Below are positions 1-5,666 of a stretch of 6,707 nt of DNA, piece by piece. Source of the stretch: Acidimicrobiaceae bacterium. Lineage in GTDB: Bacteria; Actinomycetota; Acidimicrobiia; Acidimicrobiales; RAAP-2. A program made the position numbers and the translations under genes. The notes below the pieces were generated by a model. The model was not told the origin of the DNA. It saw only the letters and a program-made list of their open reading frames with translations, and made no database searches. The first letter of the stretch is position 1, and each line of letters begins with the position of its first letter. Where the stretch lies: contig PKWA01000158.1 of assembly GCA_003131665.1 (NCBI GenBank), forward strand, positions 1-6,707, given 5' to 3'.

Positions 1-235
1 TTGCTGCTTAGGTAGCAACATCCGCCTAGACCAAGCCCTACGGTTTAGTACACGGGTGTCATAAAGTAGGGCTTACCTGCGTGGTTCGTTAGTGATCGCG
101 AAGGGACAATTCAGCTAACTACGGAACGCCACCGGCGCTGACAACAGTGACGATCCCGACAATCTCCTGCCAGCTGCGCTCGGAGAATGTTCACCAAGAT
201 GCTGGCGGACCTGGGTCCGATTCCCAGCACCTCCA
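1..235 (+). ncRNA. ssrA: tmRNA (transfer-messenger RNA), 3' portion, cut by window edge
   Basis: tmRNA rescues stalled ribosomes by acting as an alanyl-tRNA and then as a short mRNA encoding a degradation tag. The window opens inside the tag frame: bases 3-11 read GCT GCT TAG, and with the preceding TT this fits the usual -Leu-Ala-Ala-stop end. The stop sits in the loop of a small hairpin (TTGCT 1-5 with AGCAA 14-18), as tmRNA helix 5 does. A 9-bp stem (33-41 with 66-74) and a stem with an internal loop (84-93 with 118-127) fit the pseudoknot region. The tRNA-like end is clear: GGAC at 207-210, T-stem CTGGG/CCCAG (211-215, 223-227) with loop TCCGATT, acceptor strand CACCTCC (228-234), discriminator A235. 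The next bases are AGG, so CCA is not encoded and must be added enzymatically. The 224 bases from tag stop to 3' end are close to the bacterial norm. The 5' half lies outside the window. Confidence 0.93.
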
Positions 236-242
236 AGGATGC

Positions 243-258
243 TCGAAGTTCACTTCGA
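243..258 (+). terminator. Hairpin 1 downstream of tmRNA, candidate terminator
   Basis: Perfect inverted repeat TCGAAG-TTCA-CTTCGA beginning 8 bases after the mature tmRNA end. No U-tract follows (next bases ACATTG), so it is not a classical intrinsic terminator. It could be a U-less terminator or a 3'-trailer processing signal. The role is inferred from position only. Confidence 0.4.
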
Positions 259-262
259 ACAT

Positions 263-288
263 TGTTGGAGGTGAGACCACTCCCAACA
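263..288 (+). terminator. Hairpin 2 between convergent tmRNA and phosphoribosyltransferase genes, candidate bidirectional terminator
   Basis: An 11-pair arm (263-273 with 278-288) closes on the four-base loop AGAC; it contains one A-C mismatch and one G-U pair on the + transcript. It lies 5 bases after hairpin 1 and 34 bases beyond the stop of the - strand phosphoribosyltransferase, so it could end transcription from both sides. There is no T-run on either strand; U-less hairpin terminators have been proposed in actinobacteria. Confidence 0.42.
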
Positions 289-321
289 CTTCACCACGCG
301 GTTTCAGGCGCGTCACGATTC

Positions 322-966
322 TCAGCGAGAGTTCGCCCGTCTCAAACACTCAATGACTTCTTGGTCGGACGTCTCTTCGAAGTCCTCGTACCACTGACCG
401 ACGGAGAACGAGCCCTCGGCTTCCACAAGCACTATCACCTCAGTTGCTTCATCGCGAAGTTCTAAGAGAGTCTGCGCCGACGCCATCGGGGCCGCCAGAA
501 TCACCTGAGTGGCACCCCTGGCGCGAGCTACTCGACAGGCCGCTCGAGAGGTCGCGCCGGTCGCGATTCCGTCATCGACGATCACGACGTCGCGTCCCTC
601 CAGCGCGGTTGCCAAGCGATCGCCGCGATATCTCTCGATCCGGCGATGAAGTTCAATTCGCTCGCGCGCTTCGACCTTGGCAAACTCCTCGGCTGAGACG
701 CGCATCGCGGCGACCACGTCATCTTCCACGACGACGACGCCGTCCTCACTTATGGCGCCCATAGCCAACTCGCGTTGGGAGGGCACGCCCAGTTTTCTCA
801 CGACGAGCACCTCCAGGGGTAGTCGCAGTTCGACAGCCACTTCGTAGGCCACGGGCACCCCGCCTCGAGGCAAACCCAACACGATTGAGTTCGAGAGATT
901 GGACAGGGCTGCCAATCTTGCGGCCAACTGACGTCCTGCGTCCGCGCGATCTACGAATCGGTCCAC
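322..966 (-). CDS. Phosphoribosyltransferase family protein (type I PRTase fold)
   Basis: Predicted 214-residue cytosolic protein of the type I phosphoribosyltransferase fold, which binds 5-phosphoribosyl-1-pyrophosphate (PRPP); the acceptor substrate cannot be told from sequence. From the chosen start, a GLPRGG motif lies at about residues 31-36, VRKLG at 56-60, and the PRPP-binding loop VVIVDDGIATGAT at 127-139, with the two adjacent acidic residues and the TGAT turn intact. A flexible charged helix (about 90-118) separates the halves, as in other members of this actinobacterial group. The start is taken at GTG 966 because a perfect 9-base Shine-Dalgarno ends 2 bases upstream and the protein then begins MDRFVDRADAGRQLA, typical of the family. 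The longer ATG start at 993 would add only an Arg/Glu-rich stretch that is really the ribosome-binding site. The gene converges on tmRNA and follows the SnoaL-like gene after 96 bases. Confidence 0.9.
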   Translation of the reverse strand: MDRFVDRADAGRQLAARLAALSNLSNSIVLGLPRGGVPVAYEVAVELRLPLEVLVVRKLGVPSQRELAMGAISEDGVVVVEDDVVAAMRVSAEEFAKVEARERIELHRRIERYRGDRLATALEGRDVVIVDDGIATGATSRAACRVARARGATQVILAAPMASAQTLLELRDEATEVIVLVEAEGSFSVGQWYEDFEETSDQEVIECLRRANSR

Positions 967-968
967 GG

Positions 969-977
969 TCACCTCCT
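969..977 (-). promoter_or_regulatory. Perfect Shine-Dalgarno of the phosphoribosyltransferase gene
   Basis: On the - strand the bases read AGGAGGTGA, fully complementary to the bacterial 16S rRNA 3' tail. The AGGAGG core lies 5 bases from GTG 966. It decides that start over the in-frame ATG at 993, which lies upstream of this site. Confidence 0.85.
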
Positions 978-1062
978 CACGTCTTCGTCTCATCTTGAAC
1001 GGAGCCGCACAGAAACTCCGGGACCGAACTCAATCGGGTGAAGCGATCTGAATACTTTCAGA

Positions 1063-1464
1063 TCACCGTACGGCCGGCTCTGAACCGTTGAACATTGAAA
1101 AGAGCCAACCATGATCCGCTTGACGAGTGAGGACGCCGCTCAGGCGGTACGAATACACCTGCTCATCACCAGCGTCGCCCAGAACGCGCAGCGCGGCCGG
1201 TCCGACGAACCAGATGGTGTCGCCACTTTGTCGAACGAAGAGAGATTCCCACGTCCACAAAATCGTCATCGGCTGGATCAAGATTGACTCAAAAAATGCT
1301 CGCAGTTCCGCCGTGCCACAGGCAATCTCCCGGGCTTCGGAGCCAAAGAGAATGGCGTCTTCGGAGAACAGGTTCATGATCTGTCCGAGATCGCGGGCCC
1401 TCAACAGAGACACCAGTTGTTCCAGGATGCCGTACACGGCATCGCGCGCCGCTTCATCACTCAC
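1063..1464 (-). CDS. SnoaL-like / nuclear transport factor 2 (NTF2)-like family protein
   Basis: A 133-residue protein that looks like a single cone-shaped alpha+beta barrel of the NTF2-like superfamily. The N-terminal helix region (about 5-33) is followed by LFSEDAILFGSEAREIACG (32-50), the paired aromatic strands ILWTWESLFV (68-77) and DTIWFVGPAALRV (82-94), then YSYRLSGVLTR (104-114) and the closing GWLFSMFNGSEPA (119-131). The GSE motifs and the YRLSGV strand are typical of SnoaL/DUF4440-type proteins, which include polyketide cyclases, isomerases and many members of unknown role; no specific reaction can be assigned. The start is GTG 1464. A GAAGGG lies 15 bases upstream, too far for a good Shine-Dalgarno. 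The gene is divergent from the methyltransferase at 1567 and upstream of the phosphoribosyltransferase in the same direction, 96 bases apart, so co-transcription is possible but unproven. Confidence 0.85.
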   Translation of the reverse strand: MSDEAARDAVYGILEQLVSLLRARDLGQIMNLFSEDAILFGSEAREIACGTAELRAFFESILIQPMTILWTWESLFVRQSGDTIWFVGPAALRVLGDAGDEQVYSYRLSGVLTRQADHGWLFSMFNGSEPAVR

Positions 1465-1554
1465 GAAAGTGGGTGTAAACCCTTCGTTACCTTAGGAACG
1501 CGAAGCCAACTTCGTCGGCCGATCTTTCGAATTCTGCGCGAGGTGAGTGGGTCT

Positions 1555-1560
1555 TAAAGT
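1555..1560 (+). promoter_or_regulatory. Candidate -10 element (TAAAGT), leaderless start of the methyltransferase at 1567
   Basis: TAAAGT fits the actinobacterial TANNNT -10 pattern and ends exactly 6 bases before GTG 1567, which puts the expected transcription start on the start codon. No Shine-Dalgarno is present and no good -35 is visible (TTCTGC at the expected spacing). The same arrangement occurs before the GTG starts at 3229 and 5947. Confidence 0.5.
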
Positions 1561-1566
1561 ACTGAA

Positions 1567-2319
1567 GTGAACTTCCAAGAGCACTACTCCGCCGCGGAGC
1601 TTGATGTGATCGCCGCGCGAGTTGGTCGTCGTCACGGCTGGGATTTCTCACGAATGAACACCACACGAACAGCCGTACCGTGGGACTACTCGTCAGTCGT
1701 AAGAGACCATCTGCGCACAACCGACTCAGCCATTGACATCGGTACCGGTGGTGGCGAGCGGCTCCTTGAGTTGCGCGCCTACGCCCGCAGGCTCCTCGGC
1801 GTCGATCCCGACGCGGACATGATTCTTCAAGCTAGTGAACTCGCACGTCAAGAGCGCGCCGTGAACGTTGAGTTTGAAGTTGGAACCGGCGAGGGGATCG
1901 ATGAGCGCTTCGATCTCGCAATGAATCGACACGCCCCGTTCGAGCCCGGGGTCGTCCACCGCCTTCTATGCCCCAGCGGGTTCTTCGTCACTCAACAGGT
2001 CGGCGAGAACAATATGACCAGCGTGAGACTCGCCTTCCAACTCGTCTCCACTCGATCCGCGCCGATCGGTCCCGAGATGTTCCTTCAAAATGGATTCAGC
2101 GTGGAGCGATTTGAAGAATACGACACTAGTTTCACTGTCCGAGACATTGACTCGCTCATCTTTTGGCTTCAAGCGCTCGACATGGCCCACTCCGACTTCA
2201 ATGGCTTTGACGCCCAACGAGACGTCGACGCCATTAATCGACTGCTATTAACGTCACTCTCCTCCGAGGGTGTCGTGACCAATGAACATCGCTACCTCAT
2301 GGTCGCCGTCAAGAAGTAA
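1567..2319 (+). CDS. Class I SAM-dependent methyltransferase
   Basis: A 250-residue Rossmann-fold methyltransferase, predicted soluble, substrate unknown. The SAM-binding motif I is DIGTGGGE at residues 57-64, the acidic ribose-binding residue of motif II is D80 in GVDPD, and NVEFEVGTGEGI (100-111) matches the adenine-pocket region. The motif IV/post-IV stretch reads FDLAMNRHAPF (115-125) and a FFVTQQVGENN strand follows (139-149). NRHAPF and TQQVG recur in a group of uncharacterised actinobacterial and firmicute methyltransferases, so I would not transfer a small-molecule function. The C-terminal 100 residues form the usual substrate-cap region. The start is GTG 1567, with a candidate -10 box 6 bases upstream and no Shine-Dalgarno, which suggests a leaderless message. 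It is divergent from the SnoaL-like gene across 102 bases and followed by a small + strand gene after 130 bases. Confidence 0.9.
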   Translation: MNFQEHYSAAELDVIAARVGRRHGWDFSRMNTTRTAVPWDYSSVVRDHLRTTDSAIDIGTGGGERLLELRAYARRLLGVDPDADMILQASELARQERAVNVEFEVGTGEGIDERFDLAMNRHAPFEPGVVHRLLCPSGFFVTQQVGENNMTSVRLAFQLVSTRSAPIGPEMFLQNGFSVERFEEYDTSFTVRDIDSLIFWLQALDMAHSDFNGFDAQRDVDAINRLLLTSLSSEGVVTNEHRYLMVAVKK

Positions 2320-2449
2320 TTTTCCGAAGACCCTCCAAGGTCAAGCAACATAATCCAGACGTTCTGGTACCGGTTCGGCCATCTGTTGGAACTCAGAAGC
2401 AGATCGAGAACAGCCATCCAAGCGAGACGGTTTGGCTAGGGTCATGGCC

Positions 2450-2713
2450 ATGTCTTCTCGACTTGATCGGTCATGGTCGATACTCGCGAGTCACCAAACG
2501 TTTGAAGCCGATCGATGTGTCGACATATTTTCTCGGCCCAATGGCACGTTCGGTTTCGAAGAGTTCCGCCGGGACCCCGAGGACATGGGCGCCTGGACCC
2601 CCATCGGTTACTTTTCGGGACACGAATACCCGACCGAGGCGGACGCCCTCGGGGCTGCTTATCGGATCGTCCAGTGGCTCGGCCCGCTCTTGGACCGCAG
2701 ACTCGGCGATTGA
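2450..2713 (+). CDS. Small conserved hypothetical protein
   Basis: An 87-residue acidic soluble protein with no recognised enzyme motif. From the chosen start it reads as one compact domain: an SWSILASHQTF strand near 8-18, then VDIFSRPNGTFGFEEFRRDPED (24-45), WTPIGYFSGHEYPTEADAL (49-67) and a final helix ending WLGPLL. The RPNGTFGFEEFRRDPED segment looks like a family signature and I have a general memory of similar short actinobacterial hypotheticals, but no function. ATG 2450 is preferred because AGGG lies 8 bases upstream. In-frame ATG 2444 and TTG 2432 are possible but have poorer spacing. The stop lies 9 bases before the convergent stop of the PH-like membrane protein. The preceding gap (2320-2449) holds only a weak hairpin (CCAGA 2355-2359 with TCTGG 2363-2367) and no clear promoter. 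Confidence 0.75.
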   Translation: MSSRLDRSWSILASHQTFEADRCVDIFSRPNGTFGFEEFRRDPEDMGAWTPIGYFSGHEYPTEADALGAAYRIVQWLGPLLDRRLGD

Positions 2714-2722
2714 CAACGTGGT

Positions 2723-3229
2723 CTAGGGCGCTGTTATAGCGAGCGCGGTCACGAAATCTTGGGGGGCCTCGACCGTGACAATGAAACGTCGATTGCCTCG
2801 CAGCCGTATCTCGAGCGCGTTCCCGCGTCGAGTGACCAATGCCGCTCGGTGAAGAAACTTCAAACTGCCCCGATAGCCCCAGCCACCCATCTGCATGAAC
2901 GAGAAATTTTGAGCGGATGCCGAGAGCAGTTTGTCGGGCCCGAAGATCTGGCGCACCACGCCACCTGGACCGTAGACGATCTCGAGCGCTCGACCATCGC
3001 GCGTCTCCACGACCCGTACCACGATACGAACAAACATGAGAAGGGCGAAGACGAGAGCAACCAGCACGATCATCTCCACGATGATGCCTGTCACGGGCAA
3101 GGAGTGTGAGCCGTTGGAACTGGCCACCGCAATCGAGGCGCCCACGAACACCACCAGCACCGCCGCGATCGCGAGCACCAGACCGCTTGTTCGCAGCCGC
3201 TGCTCAATCACGATGATCTTCTCGTTCAC
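2723..3229 (-). CDS. Two-helix membrane protein with C-terminal PH-like domain
   Basis: A 168-residue predicted inner-membrane protein of unknown role. Two hydrophobic segments (about residues 16-37 and 49-72) are joined by a short Ser/Gly-rich loop, so both ends should face the cytoplasm, consistent with Arg-rich flanks. The remaining 95 residues are beta-rich and end in a helix: ALEIVYGPGGVVRQIF (81-96), GGWGYRGS (115-122), AALVTRRGNALEIRL (129-143), RRFIVTVEAPQDFVTAL (147-163). The G-WGYRGS...AALVTRRG...L...RRF-VTV pattern is typical of actinobacterial membrane-anchored PH-like proteins (inference by resemblance; no ligand known). The GTG start at 3229 is preceded by TAGAGT plus 6 bases and has no good Shine-Dalgarno. 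It converges with the small + strand gene ending at 2713. It is separated from the 92-residue gene upstream by 158 bases, so it probably has its own promoter. Confidence 0.82.
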   Translation of the reverse strand: MNEKIIVIEQRLRTSGLVLAIAAVLVVFVGASIAVASSNGSHSLPVTGIIVEMIVLVALVFALLMFVRIVVRVVETRDGRALEIVYGPGGVVRQIFGPDKLLSASAQNFSFMQMGGWGYRGSLKFLHRAALVTRRGNALEIRLRGNRRFIVTVEAPQDFVTALAITAP

Positions 3230-3235
3230 ATCAGA

Positions 3236-3241
3236 ACTCTA
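3236..3241 (-). promoter_or_regulatory. Candidate -10 element (TAGAGT), leaderless start of the PH-like membrane protein
   Basis: Read on the - strand, TAGAGT is followed by TCTGAT and then GTG 3229, giving the same TANNNT + 6 + GTG spacing as at 1567 and 5947. No -35 match is evident. A GAG inside the hexamer could be a weak ribosome site instead. Confidence 0.45.
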
Positions 3242-3303
3242 CGTTGCTAGCTTGATCGCGTCGCTGTCTTTAAGGACCGTCTAGAACATTGCACAGATTT
3301 GAA

Positions 3304-3322
3304 CGACGCATTCAAAGCGTCG
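3304..3322 (-). terminator. Intergenic hairpin, possible terminator of the 3388-5947 cluster
   Basis: Perfect 6-bp inverted repeat CGACGC / GCGTCG with a 7-base loop, 65 bases past the stop of the 92-residue gene and 75 bases before the PH-like gene. On the - strand it is followed by TTCAAATCT, only weakly U-rich. The terminator role is inferred from position; it is the only evident structure in the 3230-3387 gap. Confidence 0.3.
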
Positions 3323-3387
3323 CGTTCGGCCCTGGTACACGGTCGTACGAACTACGTAGCAACTGTCCAGCCGAGCCCTGTGACGAG

Positions 3388-3666
3388 CTACGCCGCGGTC
3401 AACTTCTCCCTCGTCAGTCCAAAGGACCGCAGGAAGTTTCGAACCCTCACCACCTGATCTTCGCTCAGGTCACGATTTCGGTTCGAGCCAAATGAGACAG
3501 TCTCGCCTTCGATGGTCACGGCCCAATTACCCCGGTGCGTCTCGTGAACCTCACCAAAGCGGGCCAGCAACGAACAGACGTCGTGCCACTGAATGTTGTG
3601 ATTCAGTGGGTGACAAAATAACTTCTGAGCGGTAACTCGGTGATGATGGTCCAACTTGATCGACAT
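3388..3666 (-). CDS. Conserved hypothetical protein with HPL-HNI-W motif
   Basis: A 92-residue soluble protein from the chosen start. A basic/His-rich N-terminus (SIKLDHHHRVTAQKLFCHP) runs into HPLNHNIQWHDVCSLLARFGEV (19-40), then two likely beta-strands (NWAVTIEGETVSF, 47-59), and a C-terminal helix LSEDQVVRVRNFLRSFGL (67-84). I recognise the HPL-HN-W-DV-LL--GEV pattern from short actinobacterial hypothetical proteins without a known function. The helix-strand-strand-helix order loosely recalls HicA/dsRNA-binding folds, but the usual HicA GSHH region is absent. ATG 3666 is preferred, with GGGGGG six bases upstream. ATG 3705 (preceded by AGGTGG at 9 bases) would add 13 residues. A still longer frame from 3738 would overlap the RNA methyltransferase stop. 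The gene lies just downstream of the RNA methyltransferase and is probably its operon partner. Confidence 0.75.
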   Translation of the reverse strand: MSIKLDHHHRVTAQKLFCHPLNHNIQWHDVCSLLARFGEVHETHRGNWAVTIEGETVSFGSNRNRDLSEDQVVRVRNFLRSFGLTREKLTAA

Positions 3667-3714
3667 TCTCAACCCCCCGGCAGGCTCTGAGTTCTTTGGC
3701 CTCATGAGCACTAT

Positions 3715-3729
3715 CCACCTTTTAGGTGG
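3715..3729 (-). promoter_or_regulatory. Hairpin covering the RNA methyltransferase stop codon and a Shine-Dalgarno-like AGGTGG
   Basis: The - strand reads CCACCT-AAA-AGGTGG, a perfect 6-bp inverted repeat with a 3-base loop. It contains the TAA stop at 3722-3724. The downstream arm AGGTGG is Shine-Dalgarno-like and 9 bases from in-frame ATG 3705. No U-tract follows. It may tune translation of the next gene when ribosomes reach the stop (inference). Confidence 0.35.
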
Positions 3730-4951
3730 GGCTGTCAAGGAGTGCGACGAGCTCCACGTGCTCGGTCATCGGGAAGAGGTCAAACACTCGCAGCAGATTC
3801 AAGGAAAATCCGCTTCCTAAGAATATTTTAAGGTCGCGAGCAAACGTCGCCGCGTCACACGACACGTAGATCACACGTCGTGGTGCGCGACGAACCAGAG
3901 CAGCGACAACGCCCTTCGCGAGTCCCTGGCGAGGCGGGTCGATGACCACGATGGACCCTGCACGAACCGTGTCGTTGACGGAACGCGGCGTGACAGACCA
4001 TTCGCGAACCTTCATCTGCTTGAGACCCGTAGCGTTGGTGCGCGCGTCTCGCACCGCGAACGGCGACGATTCCACAGCCGTCACTCGGCCGTGGGCACCC
4101 ACTCGCTTCGCGAGAGGTACGCCAAAGAGACCCACGCCACTGAAGAGGTCGACCACGTCGTCACCGTCGCCCACGTCCGCCATTTCAAGCACCGCGTCCA
4201 GCAGCACGGTTGGTGCGTCGCGGTGAGACTGCCAAAACGACAACGGGCTCACCGAATACACGATGTCGTTGACCGCAACGCGTGAATGAATTGATGGATC
4301 GAGCGGGGCGCCAGTGAGTGAACGAAGTTCGACGGTGGTGCCGCGCTCGGACTCTCGGCGGGCCACCGCAAATGGCTCGCCGTCACCGATGGCCCGCAGT
4401 TCAACTTCACTGACGCCGTGCCACGAGCGTCCAAATGCCGGCTCGAAGACTTCATCGGCGATCCAACATTTGTCGATGGCGATGAGCTGATGCGATCGCG
4501 CGGCTCGAAGGCACAAGCGCCCCGCGTCATCAACCCCACAGCGCAACCTGGTCCTTGATCCCTTGAACGGCCGAGCCGTCTCGGTTACCTGCACCACGAC
4601 CTCGAGCCCGGCAATCCTTCGCAAATGCTCCGCCACCAGTGAGGCTTTCCAGGAGCGTTGGGCGTCAGGTGACGCGTGTTGAAGGTCACAGCCGCCGCAA
4701 CCTCCGGGGTGAGCGTAGGGACACGGCGCCACCACTCGCTCGGGACTCGCCTCGAGCACCTGCACCGCTTCGCCACGGTAGAAGTTCGAGGTGGTTTCGC
4801 TCACCTCAACCCGCACGAGTTCGCCGGGTAACGAGTGGCGCACGAAGATCACCCGTCCGTCGTCGGCGCGGCCCACGCCGCCGCCGGTGGCCGGACGCTC
4901 GATTCGCACCGTCATCGTCTCAAGGGCCGAGCCTTCGTTCATCGAACTCAT
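3722..4951 (-). CDS. TRAM-domain class I SAM-dependent RNA methyltransferase, TrmA/RumA (RNA 5-methyluridine) family
   Basis: A 409-residue enzyme predicted to put a methyl group on C5 of uridine in rRNA or tRNA; the exact target site cannot be told here. An N-terminal TRAM RNA-binding domain (about 14-70, with GGGVGRADDGRVIFV and LPGE) is followed by the [4Fe-4S] ligands C77, C85 and C88 (CGGCDLQH) and C162. The catalytic domain has FWQSH near Q241, SAM motif I DLFSGVGLFG (268-277), AVES with E294, DPPRQG (338-343), the nucleophile C365 in IYVSCDAATFARDL, and MTEHVELVALL (395-405) with the likely general base E400. YVSCD replaces the commoner YVSCN. Length is normal and all key residues are present. 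The ATG directly follows the TAG of the amidotransferase gene; no Shine-Dalgarno is visible, so translation is probably coupled. Internal starts at Met4 or Met13 would still keep the TRAM domain. Confidence 0.93.
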   Translation of the reverse strand: MSSMNEGSALETMTVRIERPATGGGVGRADDGRVIFVRHSLPGELVRVEVSETTSNFYRGEAVQVLEASPERVVAPCPYAHPGGCGGCDLQHASPDAQRSWKASLVAEHLRRIAGLEVVVQVTETARPFKGSRTRLRCGVDDAGRLCLRAARSHQLIAIDKCWIADEVFEPAFGRSWHGVSEVELRAIGDGEPFAVARRESERGTTVELRSLTGAPLDPSIHSRVAVNDIVYSVSPLSFWQSHRDAPTVLLDAVLEMADVGDGDDVVDLFSGVGLFGVPLAKRVGAHGRVTAVESSPFAVRDARTNATGLKQMKVREWSVTPRSVNDTVRAGSIVVIDPPRQGLAKGVVAALVRRAPRRVIYVSCDAATFARDLKIFLGSGFSLNLLRVFDLFPMTEHVELVALLDSPT

Positions 4952-5623
4952 CTAATTAATGCGGCTTAAGAACAAGTCGACGAGTACCTGGGCGCGACCA
5001 CGCGCCGCAGGCGTTTCACGAGCCGTCTGTTCTAGCAGTGCGTCCAGGTCAAGTCCGAGCTCTCGCGTCTCTTCCTCATCAGCGGCGAGCCACTCTTTCA
5101 ACTGTGCTTCGTCGATCTCGGGATGAAACTGGACGCCGACATTCTGACCGATGGCAAAGGCCTGGACCGCGCGCGGTGAGGTGGCCCATAGTTCGGCCGA
5201 GTCAGGCAACGTGCAGTGATCAGAGTGAAACTCGAACCAGGGGCCCCGCGGCAGTTCGATCCCTGACACGACGTCAACTTCGAACCATCCAATCTCTCCG
5301 TCGGTGGCTCGCGTGACTTCTCCGCCGTAGTAGCGACACAACGCCTGGGCCCCGAAACAGACGCCGAGTATCGGCAGACCCCGTCGATCGGACTCGCCGA
5401 TCAGTGCCAACTCTCGGCCAAACCACGCGGCTTCGACCTCGTGGTCGTAGACCGCGAACTTCGACCCCAGAATGACCAACACGTCGTAACCGTCCAGTGA
5501 AGGCGTCGCAGTGGTCTCGTCCATCATCTCCAAGTCGAGGTCGTAGCCACGAGCCGAAAACGCCTCACCGACGAGTCCAGGACTGTCTTCTAAGTGGTGA
5601 CGGAGTACCAGCGCGCGTGACAT
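4952..5623 (-). CDS. Type 1 (class I) glutamine amidotransferase, GMP-synthase-like
   Basis: A 223-residue single-domain enzyme of the triad glutamine amidotransferase fold, predicted to release ammonia from glutamine or a gamma-glutamyl compound. The nucleophile is C89 in ILGVCFGAQAL (85-95), and the His-Glu pair is H167/E169 in VGVQFHPEID (162-171). The oxyanion strand reads VLVILGSKFAVYD (48-60), with GS in place of the usual GG-P-M. FEFHSDHCTLP (130-140) matches the conserved W-HSD segment of stand-alone GMP-synthase-like amidotransferases. There is no ATP-pyrophosphatase domain, so this is not GuaA itself; the acceptor partner is unknown. The start is ATG 5623 with GAGGG 4 bases upstream (5628-5632), a rather short spacing. 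The gene follows DUF3039 after 39 bases and its TAG is followed immediately by the ATG of the RNA methyltransferase. Confidence 0.9.
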   Translation of the reverse strand: MSRALVLRHHLEDSPGLVGEAFSARGYDLDLEMMDETTATPSLDGYDVLVILGSKFAVYDHEVEAAWFGRELALIGESDRRGLPILGVCFGAQALCRYYGGEVTRATDGEIGWFEVDVVSGIELPRGPWFEFHSDHCTLPDSAELWATSPRAVQAFAIGQNVGVQFHPEIDEAQLKEWLAADEEETRELGLDLDALLEQTARETPAARGRAQVLVDLFLSRIN

Positions 5624-5639
5624 CGTGCCCTCGACTCTA

Positions 5640-5666
5640 GTAAGGGCGACAACGCGCCTTCCTTAC
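5640..5666 (-). other. Bulged hairpin between the DUF3039 and amidotransferase genes
   Basis: On the - strand GTAAG + GGCG pairs with CGCC + CTTAC, closing on a 6-base loop with a 3-base bulge (GAA) in the 5' arm. It spans the DUF3039 stop codon and ends 7 bases before the GAGGG of the amidotransferase. The sequence after it (TAGAGTC) is not U-rich, so a transcript-processing or partial attenuation role is likelier than termination. Confidence 0.4.

Noticed and set aside
147..465. Two + strand open frames over the tmRNA 3' end and the following gap (69 and 92 codons)
   Set aside because: They lie across the clear tmRNA T-arm and the antisense of the phosphoribosyltransferase, and neither translates to a recognisable domain.
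1471..1482. GGGTGTAAACCC near-palindrome upstream of the SnoaL-like start as an operator
   Set aside because: Only 4-bp arms match exactly and no second copy was found; not distinguishable from chance.
2355..2367. CCAGA-CGT-TCTGG hairpin after the methyltransferase gene as a terminator
   Set aside because: Short 5-bp stem, no T-run, 36 bases past the stop; too weak to call.
3388..3738. HicA-type toxin label for the 92-residue protein
   Set aside because: Secondary-structure order is loosely similar, but the conserved GSHH region is missing and no HicB-like antitoxin gene is adjacent.
4952..5623. GuaA (GMP synthase)
   Set aside because: Only the amidotransferase domain is present; the ATP-pyrophosphatase and dimerisation domains are absent.
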